64,000 nucleotides of DNA from Fibrobacter sp. UWEL (GCF_900142535.1 NZ_FRBE01000020.1:1-64000), one strand, 5' to 3'; shown: positions 29,203-37,498, counted from the first letter of the stretch. Program-made: numbers and translations. Notes: a model not told the origin generated them from the sequence alone.

Positions 29203-30063
29203 TTAGTGCGCTTCTAGCTTTGAAACGTCCGTAGAGAACATGGTCCAGAGTCGTTTTGCAAATGGCTCGGACCATTCTTTTTCGGGGGCTACGCGAGTGG
29301 TGGTTGCGGCGGTAAAGCCCGAGTAGGTGAGGAACACCAACTCGCCGTATCGTGCGTCCCACAGCGTCCAGAGAATCTTGTAGGTGAATCCGCCGGCCTT
29401 GCCTAAGTCCGTATCCATCTTTACGTCCAGCCTGATGGGGATGGACATGTAACGCAGGCCATAGCGGCTGGCGATGTCATTCAGCAGGTTCTTGAAATCC
29501 TTGGGGACGTCGCGGGTAAAGGGCTGCTCGATGCCTTCTCGCTCAATCCAGGGGGTAAAATCTTCCAGCTTCTTGCCGTCCGCAAATTTGGACGTGAGGA
29601 TCTTTACTGCCAAAGTATCGAAGTAGCTGGAGTCTGCATCGGGCAATCTCATGCCGGGAAGCATGAGCTCGCGTTGCATCTTGGGGAACGCCTTCACGAA
29701 GAGGGAATCTTCCACTCGGGCCAAGTCAAAGTCCAATGCATCCGCACTATAACTATGGCAGAACTTGCAAGTCTCGGGGCGTTCGGCAGTCACCTTCAAT
29801 GCCGGGAAGACGCCAACCACGGCGGAGGAATCCATACGGCTGTAAGCGGACTGATTCCATTCCCTGTAGTAGATTTCATCGGTGATTTTTAGCTCGATGT
29901 CTCCACGCTTTCCGCATTCTTCGCAGGGCGTATCCATCATTCCGGAATCTCCGCCAGCACCGCCTGCGGAACCACCCCTCATGTCGTTCACGCCGGCGCA
30001 AGACGAGAAAATCAGCGCCATAAAAAACGTGGAAACGAATGCAATAAAATTCTTTCTTGTCAT
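29203..30063 (-). CDS. Lipoprotein with CxxC and CxxCH motifs, unknown function
   Basis: This 286-aa protein is not recognised. The ATG at 30063 sits one base after the dtd stop (TAAcATG), so translation is probably coupled to dtd. A signal peptide ends at FSSC, with lipidated Cys22, followed by a Gly-rich stretch. Two cysteine pairs follow: PCEECG (about residues 46-51) and TCKFCHS (about 97-103). The latter fits the CxxCH heme-attachment pattern but is single and could instead bind zinc. The rest (WTLWDARYGELVFLTYSGF) looks like a soluble periplasmic or surface domain. The function is open. Confidence 0.75.
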   Translation of the reverse strand: MTRKNFIAFVSTFFMALIFSSCAGVNDMRGGSAGGAGGDSGMMDTPCEECGKRGDIELKITDEIYYREWNQSAYSRMDSSAVVGVFPALKVTAERPETCKFCHSYSADALDFDLARVEDSLFVKAFPKMQRELMLPGMRLPDADSSYFDTLAVKILTSKFADGKKLEDFTPWIEREGIEQPFTRDVPKDFKNLLNDIASRYGLRYMSIPIRLDVKMDTDLGKAGGFTYKILWTLWDARYGELVFLTYSGFTAATTTRVAPEKEWSEPFAKRLWTMFSTDVSKLEAH

Positions 30064-30064
30064 G

Positions 30065-30499
30065 TTATTCCAGCATAATGGTAAAAGGACCATCGTTAGT
30101 GAGGCTCACCTGCATGTCGGCACCGAAACGTCCTGTTTCAACGACTGTAACTTCCTTACGGCATTCCCCAATGATGTATTCGTAGAGATCGTTTGCCAAG
30201 GTTGGATTGCCCGCCCCGTTAAAAGTAGGACGGTTTCCCTTATTGCAGTTGGCGTAGAGAGTAAACTGGGATACCAGCAGAAGCTCTCCGTTTACGTCCT
30301 TGATGGATAGGTTGGTCTTTCCGTTTTCATCGGCGAAAATACGGAGGTTCATCATCTTGCGGATGAGACGGTCTGCCACTTCCTTGGAGTCTTCTTCTCC
30401 CACGCCAATGAGGACCATATAGCCTTTCTTAATGGAACCGACGGTTTCTCCCTCAATGTCCACTTGGGCTTTCGTTACTCGCTGAATCAAAAATTTCAT
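30065..30499 (-). CDS. dtd: D-aminoacyl-tRNA deacylase
   Basis: This enzyme removes D-amino acids (and glycine from tRNA-Ala) wrongly attached to tRNA. The 144-aa protein has the family length, the cross-subunit motif SQFTLYA with the active Thr, and TNDGPFT, which corresponds to the Gly-cisPro motif region (N-x-GP). The ATG has no Shine-Dalgarno; TATATT (30506-30511) ends six bases before it, right after the terminator of the upstream gene. The transcript is therefore probably leaderless. A lipoprotein gene follows with one base between. Confidence 0.95.
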   Translation of the reverse strand: MKFLIQRVTKAQVDIEGETVGSIKKGYMVLIGVGEEDSKEVADRLIRKMMNLRIFADENGKTNLSIKDVNGELLLVSQFTLYANCNKGNRPTFNGAGNPTLANDLYEYIIGECRKEVTVVETGRFGADMQVSLTNDGPFTIMLE

Positions 30500-30514
30500 G
30501 ACTTAAATATAGAC

Positions 30515-30543
30515 AAAAGCCCGGTCTTTAAACCGGGCTTTTG
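30515..30543 (-). terminator. Terminator between the YtfJ-like gene and dtd
   Basis: AAAAGCCCGGT (30515-30525) pairs with ACCGGGCTTTT (30532-30542). It ends four bases before the dtd -10 box on the minus strand. Confidence 0.88.
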
Positions 30544-30564
30544 AGACTTGTCCAAAGAAGATAC

Positions 30565-30897
30565 TTAGTCTTCCTTCTTCTTGCTGAACTTATTCACCAC
30601 GTCGGGAATAATATCCATAACCTTGGATGCCAGAGAACTATCCTTGGTAATGGGCATAATGCGAACGTCTTCGCCGTTGATGACCAGGAAGGCTACCGGT
30701 TCTACGGATGCGCCACCACCGGAGGCGGAAGTGTCGCCCTTGCTCTGGTGACCGCCAAAGCCGAAGCCCACGGATACGCGGCTTACGGGAATGATGGTTG
30801 CTTCACCAGCCTGGATGGGGTTGCCAATAACCGTTTCTGCCTTGGTGATGAAACGGAGTTTTTCCAAAAGAGTTTCTGCGAGTTTTTCAATAGCCAT
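30565..30897 (-). CDS. GerW/YtfJ family protein
   Basis: A 110-aa protein of the GerW (YtfJ) family, named for a Bacillus spore protein but also found in non-sporulating bacteria, where the role is unknown. It shows the family order: an N-terminal helix EKLAETLLEKLRFI, ETVIGNPIQAGEATIIPVSRVSVGFGFGG, a Gly/Ser-rich loop GDTSASGGGASVEPVAFLVI and a final VPDVV-like helix IIPDVVNKF. The ATG at 30897 is chosen because homology starts there. It has no Shine-Dalgarno, but TATATT (30904-30909) ends six bases upstream. The longer upstream frame overlaps the neighbouring lipoprotein gene. Confidence 0.88.
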   Translation of the reverse strand: MAIEKLAETLLEKLRFITKAETVIGNPIQAGEATIIPVSRVSVGFGFGGHQSKGDTSASGGGASVEPVAFLVINGEDVRIMPITKDSSLASKVMDIIPDVVNKFSKKKED

Positions 30898-30910
30898 AAT
30901 TTTAATATAG

Positions 30911-31732
30911 TTAAAAACGTGCTTCGTAGATGCGGTCGCTTGCAGTAAAGAACTTTCTTTCCATGTCGAACCAGTCCAGATAGCCCCAGATGACCACGAT
31001 GCGGCCGCCTGCCAGCCTGGATGCCATTCCCCTGGTTTCTGCGCTGGGGGCAAAATAGATGCAGTCGTTCTGCTTGTAGATGCCCTGCGGGTCTACAAGC
31101 GTCAGGTTGCTTGCCCATTTGTCGAAGTCTTCCTGTTCCACCACATCCCAGCTTCGAGCCACGTTCCACTGGAGTCCATCGGCCTGATATCCCTGAACCA
31201 GAACGGGGAAGGTGGAGGGTACGCCCAGGAAATATCGAGTCTGGATGGAAACCTTACCGGTGACGCGCTTGTCAAAGGGCAGGCTCAGGAACTCCTGGGG
31301 GAATCCGCCGCGATATTCCGGGAAGGAACGGACGTAGGCTTCCAGGTCGCTACGTTCGTAACGGCGGAAACTGTCGTGGTTGAAAATGAAAATCTTGGAA
31401 TCGGCGCGGATGGTCTGTTCGATGTAATCTCCGCGAAGAATGGGGGCGCTTCCCTGGAATCGACCGCTGTTCAAGTAATAATCCAGGGCGTATACATCCC
31501 CCTCGAATTCAAGAATCTGCACGCTCAAGGTGTCGCCTACCAGCACAGGGTACTTGTAGTTGATTTCCTTCTTCACATGGGCGATCTTGTTTTCGGAGGA
31601 GTCCACCAGAGCAACAACAGGACGGATGCCCTTATAGGAAATATCATTGTAGTTGATGGGGACAATCTGCTCTTCCTTACAACTGCAGAGTAACAGTGCA
31701 AAAATGGCGAGGATGGGAAGCAGATTTTTCAT
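30911..31732 (-). CDS. Lipoprotein, unknown function
   Basis: This 273-aa protein has a signal peptide MKNLLPILAIFALLLCSC with a lipobox (LCSC, Cys18). The mature part is not recognised: it has mixed beta-like segments (VPINYNDISYKGIRPVVALVDSS, VSIQTRYFLGVPSTFPVLVQGYQ) and ends with RKFFTASDRIYEARF. One further cysteine (NDCIYFAP) is present. It probably faces the periplasm. The start lacks a Shine-Dalgarno; TAAATT (31742-31747) ends nine bases upstream. The YtfJ-like gene starts 13 nt after its stop. Confidence 0.7.
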   Translation of the reverse strand: MKNLLPILAIFALLLCSCKEEQIVPINYNDISYKGIRPVVALVDSSENKIAHVKKEINYKYPVLVGDTLSVQILEFEGDVYALDYYLNSGRFQGSAPILRGDYIEQTIRADSKIFIFNHDSFRRYERSDLEAYVRSFPEYRGGFPQEFLSLPFDKRVTGKVSIQTRYFLGVPSTFPVLVQGYQADGLQWNVARSWDVVEQEDFDKWASNLTLVDPQGIYKQNDCIYFAPSAETRGMASRLAGGRIVVIWGYLDWFDMERKFFTASDRIYEARF

Positions 31733-31769
31733 ACGGGGAAGAATTTAGCTTTTTTAGAACGATTCGTTT

Positions 31770-32603
31770 TTATTTCTGGATGGCGTACTTGCAATATTCG
31801 TAGAGAGGACACTTGGAACAGACCTTGTAATGATCTCTACAGATAAATTCCTTGGTGCCGCTTTCCAAAAAGAATTGGAGTCCGTGGGCGGCTACGTTCG
31901 GAGTTTTAGAAGACAGTTCGTGAAAAACGTCCTGGGCCATCTTGTTCTTTTCGTCGGGGGTGAGTTCGGAAAATTTCTCGTACTTGCCGGGACCGAGAAT
32001 GGAAAGGTAACGTCTTACGCCCATAGACAGCGGGATAGGCGGCATCTTGGGTGAATTCTGGATGGTCAGTCCAAGTCCCAAAGGCGCGGGGGAGATTAGC
32101 CTATAGATGGTGGCTGCCGCTTTCGGGCGGGGTTTGCCTTTACCCATAAAGTAGACTTCGCCTAAGTCGCGCCATATTTCCTCGGCGGTTCGTTCTGTGG
32201 CCCATTGGGGCAAGTCCCGCCCATCCTTCTGGTGGTGCCGAACGAAACTGCCTACGCTCCAGAATATGCCGGGAAGATGTTCCCGAAGGCTCCAGGACGT
32301 GCCTTGCAGTATCTGGTCTGCAACCGCAAGAATATCCTCTTCCTTCGGGACGGGTAAGGTCCATAATTTCTCTTCCGGGAAGGCGTTGTAGAGGGCGCCC
32401 ATTAGCTTCATGACATCTGTATAGCTGATGCCTTGAAAGAGGGTGCTACCTAAAATAGTCCAGGCGATTTTGGCCTGGACAGATTTTGCCTTTCCGGATA
32501 TGAAAATGATGGGATCCGTCACTTCTGCAAAAGACTGGACGAAGTCCTGGGTGGCCTTGAAAAGGGCTGCCTCGCTCTGGGCGAATCTTTTGACAGAAAT
32601 CAT
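31770..32603 (-). CDS. Putative Fe-S protein with endonuclease-III-type cluster motif
   Basis: A 277-aa cytosolic protein. The C-terminus has C-x6-C-x2-C-x5-C (CRDHYKVCSKCPLYEYC), exactly the spacing of the [4Fe-4S] loop in endonuclease III and MutY. The N-terminal two thirds are helical (AKIAWTILGSTLFQGISYTDVMKLMGALYNAFPE), which would suit an HhH-GPD fold. The usual catalytic Lys/Asp pair (LPGVGRKTA-type hairpin) is not obvious, so a base-excision function is inference. It starts 31 nt after psd and probably shares its transcript; no Shine-Dalgarno is seen. Confidence 0.7.
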   Translation of the reverse strand: MISVKRFAQSEAALFKATQDFVQSFAEVTDPIIFISGKAKSVQAKIAWTILGSTLFQGISYTDVMKLMGALYNAFPEEKLWTLPVPKEEDILAVADQILQGTSWSLREHLPGIFWSVGSFVRHHQKDGRDLPQWATERTAEEIWRDLGEVYFMGKGKPRPKAAATIYRLISPAPLGLGLTIQNSPKMPPIPLSMGVRRYLSILGPGKYEKFSELTPDEKNKMAQDVFHELSSKTPNVAAHGLQFFLESGTKEFICRDHYKVCSKCPLYEYCKYAIQK

Positions 32604-32634
32604 GAAACGGTTTTTTGGATACTAGACGAAAGGA

Positions 32635-33486
32635 TTAGAGGGCTTCGCCCACCTTGACGGCCTGGCCCACGCGGTTCTTGAACAGTTCCGGATTGCGTTC
32701 GCGGATCTTCTTGTCCACAACGAGAATCACGGTGCTGCCCATTTCGAAGCGTCCCAGTTCACCACCCTTCTCGATTTCAATCTTCTTCTTGGGAGTCCAG
32801 TCGTGACGCTTCTTGTTGCGGGGGAGCTTGCCGGCGTTGACCAGCAGGTTCTTGGAGTATGAAACGCCAATGCGACCCACGTTGGTGGCGCCCACCTTTA
32901 CGACTAGCATTTCGGAACCGTCTTCCAGGCGCAGGTGGCTGGTGAGGCGTTCGTTAATGCTGAAGAGACCTTCCACACGTTCCACACTGCCTACGTTTAC
33001 CGGCCAAAGGGTTCCGGGGCAGTAGCTGGCGCCAATGACTTCGGCCTTGGCGGGGCAGTGGATGCGGTGGTAGTTGAACGGCGCAAGATAGATGGTTGCA
33101 AAAGCGCCACCTTCAAACTTCTTGGCAAGTTCAGCATCGCGGAGCAGGGACTTCAGGGTGTAGGTCTTGCCCTTGGCCTGGATCAGAGTAGGCTTGTCGT
33201 CAAAAACTGCAGTCTGGGACAGTACGCCATCTACGGGGCTTACAATTTCCGTGTCTGCAATGGGACGTGCGCCCGGCTTCAGATGGCGGATGAAAAGTTC
33301 ACCGATGTTGGCGTAATGTTCCAGCGGGTATTCCGCTTCGTCCATATTCAGCTTGTAGTAGCTGCAGAAAAGGTCGCGGGCCTTTGCACTGATGAAAGGA
33401 ATGCGAAGGCGGGTAAGTGCGCCAAATGCGCGGCTAGCTGCGTTCTTGGGCAGCAACTTCATAAAGACGTAAAAAGCGGTATTCAT
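32635..33486 (-). CDS. psd: Phosphatidylserine decarboxylase
   Basis: This membrane-associated pyruvoyl enzyme converts phosphatidylserine to phosphatidylethanolamine. The 283-aa proenzyme shows SPVDGVLS (catalytic Asp), NYHRIHCPAKAEV (catalytic His) and the self-cleavage site FEMGSTVIL, where Gly-Ser is cut and Ser becomes the pyruvoyl group. The residue before GST is Met instead of the common Leu. No Shine-Dalgarno is present; TAACTT (33494-33499) ends seven bases before the ATG. Phosphatidylserine synthase is not in the window. Confidence 0.94.
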   Translation of the reverse strand: MNTAFYVFMKLLPKNAASRAFGALTRLRIPFISAKARDLFCSYYKLNMDEAEYPLEHYANIGELFIRHLKPGARPIADTEIVSPVDGVLSQTAVFDDKPTLIQAKGKTYTLKSLLRDAELAKKFEGGAFATIYLAPFNYHRIHCPAKAEVIGASYCPGTLWPVNVGSVERVEGLFSINERLTSHLRLEDGSEMLVVKVGATNVGRIGVSYSKNLLVNAGKLPRNKKRHDWTPKKKIEIEKGGELGRFEMGSTVILVVDKKIRERNPELFKNRVGQAVKVGEAL

Positions 33487-33504
33487 ATTGCTAAAGTTAG
33501 AAAA

Positions 33505-34311
33505 CTAGAAACGGAGATTCATCTTACGCAGCATTCGCTGTGCCGCGCTGGTTGCCTTTTTCATACCGAAAAGAACACAGTCGTCGGAGGATTCCACATA
33601 CTGGAGGAACATTCCGCTATCTGCGATCCTTTCGTTATCAATGTTTTCGGTTGTGCAGGTCTTTTCGGATACCTGCTCAATGTGAATTTTCGTTTTGCAG
33701 GTGATATCACGAACGGAAATGGTGATTCCCAAATTCGGGAAAGTGGGGTCGGTCTTGAAGGTCATATCGACGCCGTTAGCGCTGAGTACCATCTTGTTGC
33801 ACTGCTGGGACTTGATGGTTACGCCCGCTTCTTGCATGTCGGTGTCTTCGAGCATTGCGTTGGCGTATAGCTTAGCCAGGCAGACGTTTTCGGAGTTGAT
33901 ATAGATGTCGAACTTGTTCTTGTCGATATCTAGGTACATCTTGTAGCCCGCTTCGGCAAAGTCAATGCCGCTTTCATCATCGCCAAGCATATCTGCAGTA
34001 TCCATGTTCCAGACACCGATGATAGAAGGATTGTTTCCTGTAGCCTGGAAGTCGGAATCGTCGTCAATCATCAGCTTTCCGTTGCTGATTGTGTAGGGTG
34101 TAGGACCGGATGCCGTTGTGGTAAGGACCGCCTTTCCTAGGTTCTTGGCGCAAAGGGGTAATGCCATGTCGATAGTCTGGTTGGCTTCGTCGATGGTGAC
34201 GTTCCTTGCGCTCATGAACTTGTTGCCCAGGTTAGAGGAAGTTGCGCTGGTTGTATCTTCGCAAGCGGAAAAAATAAGTGCTGCGCCTGCAAGTGCGATT
34301 AGCTTTTTCAT
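33505..34311 (-). CDS. Lipoprotein, unknown function
   Basis: A 268-aa protein with signal peptide MKKLIALAGAALIFSAC (lipidated Cys17), followed by a short Thr/Ser linker. The mature part is not recognised: it has repeated Asp-rich beta-like stretches (TIDMALPLCAKNLGKAVLTTTAS, VTIDEANQ, MYLDIDKNKFDIYIN) and about eight cysteines, which could form disulfides. AGGAGG precedes the start at an ideal distance. psd begins 18 nt after its stop. Confidence 0.72.
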   Translation of the reverse strand: MKKLIALAGAALIFSACEDTTSATSSNLGNKFMSARNVTIDEANQTIDMALPLCAKNLGKAVLTTTASGPTPYTISNGKLMIDDDSDFQATGNNPSIIGVWNMDTADMLGDDESGIDFAEAGYKMYLDIDKNKFDIYINSENVCLAKLYANAMLEDTDMQEAGVTIKSQQCNKMVLSANGVDMTFKTDPTFPNLGITISVRDITCKTKIHIEQVSEKTCTTENIDNERIADSGMFLQYVESSDDCVLFGMKKATSAAQRMLRKMNLRF

Positions 34312-34359
34312 GTGGATGACCTCCTAATAATGAATCCATTTTTCTTGGGAATAATAATA

Positions 34360-34390
34360 AAATCCCGATGCCGTAGCACCGGGATTTTTA
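34360..34390 (-). terminator. Terminator of serC
   Basis: Minus strand AAATCCCG-G-TGC-TACG-GCAT-CGGGATTT followed by TATT. A second hairpin, TTGGACTT/AAGTCCAA (34425-34432 with 34444-34451), lies between it and the serC stop. Confidence 0.75.
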
Positions 34391-34459
34391 AATGCTAGGA
34401 GCGCCGCGGATTAACCTTCAGATATTGGACTTTCGCTTCGCTCAAGTCCAAATTTTGGT

Positions 34460-35578
34460 TTAACCCAAAATTTTCTTTTCGTAGTCGCCCATGCAGTCAA
34501 CGAGAGCCTGGACGCCTTCGATCGGCATTGCGTTGTAGATGGAAGCGCGGAAGCCGCCAACAGAACGGTGACCCTTGATCTGGACCAGACCCTTGGACTT
34601 TGCGAATTCGATGAAGTCCTTAGCCAGTTCTGCATCCTTTTCTTCGGAAACAACTTCGCGGTTGAAGACGAACGGAACGTTCATGAGAGAACGGTCTTCC
34701 TTAGCAGCGGTACCGACGAACACCTTGGAGTTGTCGATGGCGCTGTACAGGAGAGCTGCCTTTTCGCGGTTGATCTTTTCGATAGCGTCAACACCGCCGA
34801 TCTGCTTGAGCCAGTTGAGGGTGCGGTTCATGGTGTAGACTGCGAATACAGGAGGAGTGTTGAACATGGAGTTCACGCCGGTCTTTTCGTCCAGGTGAGT
34901 CTTGAAGTTCAGCATGGTGGGGATCTGACGATCAACCTTGCCCAGCAAGTCCTTACGGATGATGGAGACGGTAACGCCTGCGCAGGAGATGTTCTTCTGA
35001 GCGCCGCCGTAGATCACGCCGAAGTCTTCAACGTTAACCTTGCGAGCCAGGAAGTCAGAGCTCATGTCTGCCATGAGGAAGCCGGACTTGGGCTTGGGGA
35101 AGTTGTGCCATTCGGTACCGTAAATGGTGTTGTTTGCGGTAACGTGGAGGTATGCAGCGTTGTCGCTGAGGTTCAAATTCTTGTCGATGTGGTTGTAAAC
35201 GTCGGCCTTGGTAGAGCAAGCAACGTTAACGTTACCGAACTGCTTTGCTTCCTTGAGAGCCTTGTTTGCCCATACGCCAGTGTCGGTGTAGTCGGCAACG
35301 CCGTCAGCCGGGAGGAAGTTCATCGGCATCATGCAGAACAGCAGGGAGCAGCCACCGCCGAGGAAAATGATGTCGTAGTTAGCAGGAATGCCCATGAGGT
35401 CACGGAGCAACTGTTCGGTTTCCAGGAACATGTTTTCGATGGGCTTTGAACGGTGACTCATGGAGAGAATACTGATGCCAGAGTTTGCATAGTCGATGCA
35501 TGCTTCAGAAGCTTCCTTGAGTGCTTGTTCGGGCAGGACAGAGGGGCCTGCGCTAAAGTTATAGACCTTATTAGCCAT
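34460..35578 (-). CDS. serC: Phosphoserine aminotransferase
   Basis: This PLP enzyme makes phosphoserine from 3-phosphohydroxypyruvate in serine synthesis, and also acts in pyridoxal phosphate synthesis. The 372-aa protein opens with VYNFSAGPSVLPEQAL, then ISILSMSHRSKP, FLGGGCSLLFCM, and the PLP lysine in YGGAQKNISCAGV. The C-terminal GHRSVGGFRASIYNAM is typical. AAGGAA precedes the start. No serA is adjacent. A TAAATTTA box about 60 nt upstream may be its -10. Confidence 0.96.
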   Translation of the reverse strand: MANKVYNFSAGPSVLPEQALKEASEACIDYANSGISILSMSHRSKPIENMFLETEQLLRDLMGIPANYDIIFLGGGCSLLFCMMPMNFLPADGVADYTDTGVWANKALKEAKQFGNVNVACSTKADVYNHIDKNLNLSDNAAYLHVTANNTIYGTEWHNFPKPKSGFLMADMSSDFLARKVNVEDFGVIYGGAQKNISCAGVTVSIIRKDLLGKVDRQIPTMLNFKTHLDEKTGVNSMFNTPPVFAVYTMNRTLNWLKQIGGVDAIEKINREKAALLYSAIDNSKVFVGTAAKEDRSLMNVPFVFNREVVSEEKDAELAKDFIEFAKSKGLVQIKGHRSVGGFRASIYNAMPIEGVQALVDCMGDYEKKILG

Positions 35579-35710
35579 GATTATGTTCCTTATTTGGGGG
35601 TTAAAACCTAATGGTTTTTTGACGGGGGTAAATTTAGCAAAAGCTGGAGTTTTGGAAAGCTATTTTTACATGTTTTATGAAAAATCTTTCCCATAGTTTT
35701 AGTCAATAAA

Positions 35711-35736
35711 AAAAAGCCCCGCCTAAGCGGGACCTT
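35711..35736 (-). terminator. Terminator of the degenerate HD gene
   Basis: Minus strand CCCGC-TTAG-GCGGG followed by CTTTTTTTTT. Confidence 0.78.
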
Positions 35737-35741
35737 AAACT

Positions 35742-36266
35742 TTATACGCCAAGGGCTTCAATTGCAGCCTTGTACTTTTTCAGTCTAAACTGCGTTTTAA
35801 GCTCGCGACGTTCCTGTCTACGGATGTACTTTTCTTCAAGTAAAACGTTGAGGATTGCGGACTTAGCCTTCGCTGCCACAGGATTTTCCTTGAGAGTTTC
35901 CACAAAACGGACGAAGTCCTTTTCGCGAGATTCGTAGGTGGCTTCTTCGGCGGGAACGCCCTGTGCCATCAGCTTGCAGCTATATTCGTCGATCCAGCTC
36001 TGGTTCTTGTGGTAGGTCATCTTTTCGATGAGGTCTACCGTTTCTGCCGGAACGCCCAAGGCCACAATTTCGTCTGCGGTCTTCTTGGTTGCGCCTGTGG
36101 TCAGGTCCTGCAGGATTGCAAGAGTCTGTACTTCTTCGGTTTCGCCCTTGTTCTTAAGATAATCAGCAACATTCTGGAGAAAATCGATATACGGTTCGCC
36201 AGCCTTGTCCTGTTGACCATTGTGAACGTTGGCGGCAATCTTGTAAGCGTCTGCGAAAGAGAGCAT
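35742..36266 (-). CDS. Degenerate HD-domain protein (RelA/SpoT hydrolase-like fold)
   Basis: A 174-aa protein whose first 100 residues follow the RelA/SpoT HD domain: AYKIAANVHNGQQDKAGEPYIDFLQNVADYL, then ILQDLTTGATKKTADEIVALGVPAETVDLIEKMTY. In active hydrolases these positions read H-x-GQ-x-DKAG-x-PYI-x-H and LLHD-x-x-E. Here the second His is replaced (DFL) and the LHD motif reads LQD, so metal binding and ppGpp hydrolysis are probably lost. The C-terminal half is basic and helical. AAGGA precedes the start. It is probably a regulatory or scaffold paralogue, which is inference. Confidence 0.75.
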   Translation of the reverse strand: MLSFADAYKIAANVHNGQQDKAGEPYIDFLQNVADYLKNKGETEEVQTLAILQDLTTGATKKTADEIVALGVPAETVDLIEKMTYHKNQSWIDEYSCKLMAQGVPAEEATYESREKDFVRFVETLKENPVAAKAKSAILNVLLEEKYIRRQERRELKTQFRLKKYKAAIEALGV

Positions 36267-36382
36267 TTTATAATCCTTAGGTTAAAACTTGGGTGCCCCT
36301 GGCACTTGACTCCAATATATATAAAACGAAGGAGATGGGGTATTGTATTTTAACCAAATAAGTCCAAATTGGATGAAATGGG

Positions 36383-37273
36383 CTATGCTATGAAATTTTT
36401 ACCTAAAATGGCGGAAACGTTACGCATAATCCCTTCAGCAACATCGGGTTTATTCATGGAATAGACGTGGACGTTGGTAATGCCGTTGGCGTAAAGGTCA
36501 ATAATCTGATCGCTGGCGTAGATGATACCGGCCTGCTTCATTGCCTCGGGATCGCTACCGAACTTGTCCACCAGGGACTTGAAACGCTGGGGCATAAAGG
36601 ATCCGGAAAGCTTGATGGCGCGTTCCACCTGGTTAGCGTTGGTAATGGGCATGATACCGGGGAGCACTGGACAGGTGACGCCAGCTTCGCGGAGCTTGTA
36701 CAGGAAGTTGAAGAACAGGTTGTTGTCGAAGACCATCTGGGTGGTGAGGAAGTCTGCACCGGCTTCCACCTTTTCCTTCAGGTGCTGGATGTCTTCTCGC
36801 TGGTTGGGGCTTTCTGGGTGCTTCTCGGGGTAGCAGGCGGCGCCAATGCAGAAGTCTGCACCGCTGGCCTTCAGGTCGTGGATCAGTTCCACGGCGTGGT
36901 GATAGTCGCAGTCCGAACGGCCGTTGGCAATCAGCTCGGGGGTCAGGTCGCCGCGAAGTGCCATCACGTTGGTAATGCCTGCGTCCTTCATGTCCTGGAT
37001 GCGAGCCTGGACGGTTTCCTTGCTACTGGAGACGCAGGTCAGATGTGCCAGCATGGGAACGCCGAACTTCTTCTTGATATTCTTTGCAATCTGCAAGGTA
37101 TACTGGCTTACACCGCCACCGGCGCCATAAGTAACGCTCATGAATGCGGGACCAAGGGCTGCAATGGATTCGGTTGCGGCCTGCACGCTGTCGAAGCTGG
37201 TTTCTTTTTTCGGGGGGAACACCTCGAAGGAGAGGCTCATCTTATCTTGCTTGAGAATATCAATAATTTTCAT
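36383..37273 (-). CDS. metF: Methylenetetrahydrofolate reductase
   Basis: This FAD enzyme makes 5-methyltetrahydrofolate for methionine synthesis. The 296-aa TIM barrel shows LSFEVFPPKK near the start, SVTYGAGGG, HLTCVSSSKE, LRGD (folate-binding Asp), YPEKHPESPN and DFLTTQMVFDN. Length matches the bacterial single-domain enzyme. There is no Shine-Dalgarno; TATTTT (37281-37286) ends seven bases before the ATG. No SAM or cobalamin riboswitch is seen upstream. The gene is alone, upstream of the degenerate HD gene. Confidence 0.95.
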   Translation of the reverse strand: MKIIDILKQDKMSLSFEVFPPKKETSFDSVQAATESIAALGPAFMSVTYGAGGGVSQYTLQIAKNIKKKFGVPMLAHLTCVSSSKETVQARIQDMKDAGITNVMALRGDLTPELIANGRSDCDYHHAVELIHDLKASGADFCIGAACYPEKHPESPNQREDIQHLKEKVEAGADFLTTQMVFDNNLFFNFLYKLREAGVTCPVLPGIMPITNANQVERAIKLSGSFMPQRFKSLVDKFGSDPEAMKQAGIIYASDQIIDLYANGITNVHVYSMNKPDVAEGIMRNVSAILGKNFIA

Positions 37274-37364
37274 GGTGCGTAAAATAGGAAAAATTTATAG
37301 GAAATAGAATAGATTATTTTCATATGACTAGAGATAGGCAAAATCTATAACTAATATGGGGATT

Positions 37365-37437
37365 TCGAGGCGGGATTCTGCTACGCTTCGCGTAGCAGCT
37401 TTTGCTTTCGCTCGGTCATGGGCAAGCGAGCTTGCCC
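37365..37437. repeat. tRNA-Arg 3' fragment plus two perfect hairpins
   Basis: TCGAGGCGGGATTC at 37365-37378 is an exact 14-nt copy of the 3' part of the neighbouring tRNA-Arg gene (37530-37543), same orientation, 165 bp away. It runs into CTGCTACGC-TTC-GCGTAGCAG (37378-37398) and then GGGCAAG-CGAG-CTTGCCC (37420-37437). No integrase gene is near. The rest of 37274-37496 holds no gene. Confidence 0.65.
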
Positions 37438-37498
37438 GCGACTCTCGCTCTGGCAAAAGTCGAACCGGCGGCTTCTTTCGTGCCATGAGTATGAAAAA

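Noticed and set aside
29203-30063. Cytochrome c identity for the lipoprotein with CKFCH
   Set aside because: There is only one CxxCH, no downstream axial Met pattern, and no cytochrome maturation genes nearby. It is kept only as a metal-binding possibility.
30565-31053. Longer start for the YtfJ-like protein
   Set aside because: The added N-terminus lies inside the neighbouring lipoprotein gene and is Trp/Gly-rich, unlike the family; the ATG at 30897 begins the conserved domain.
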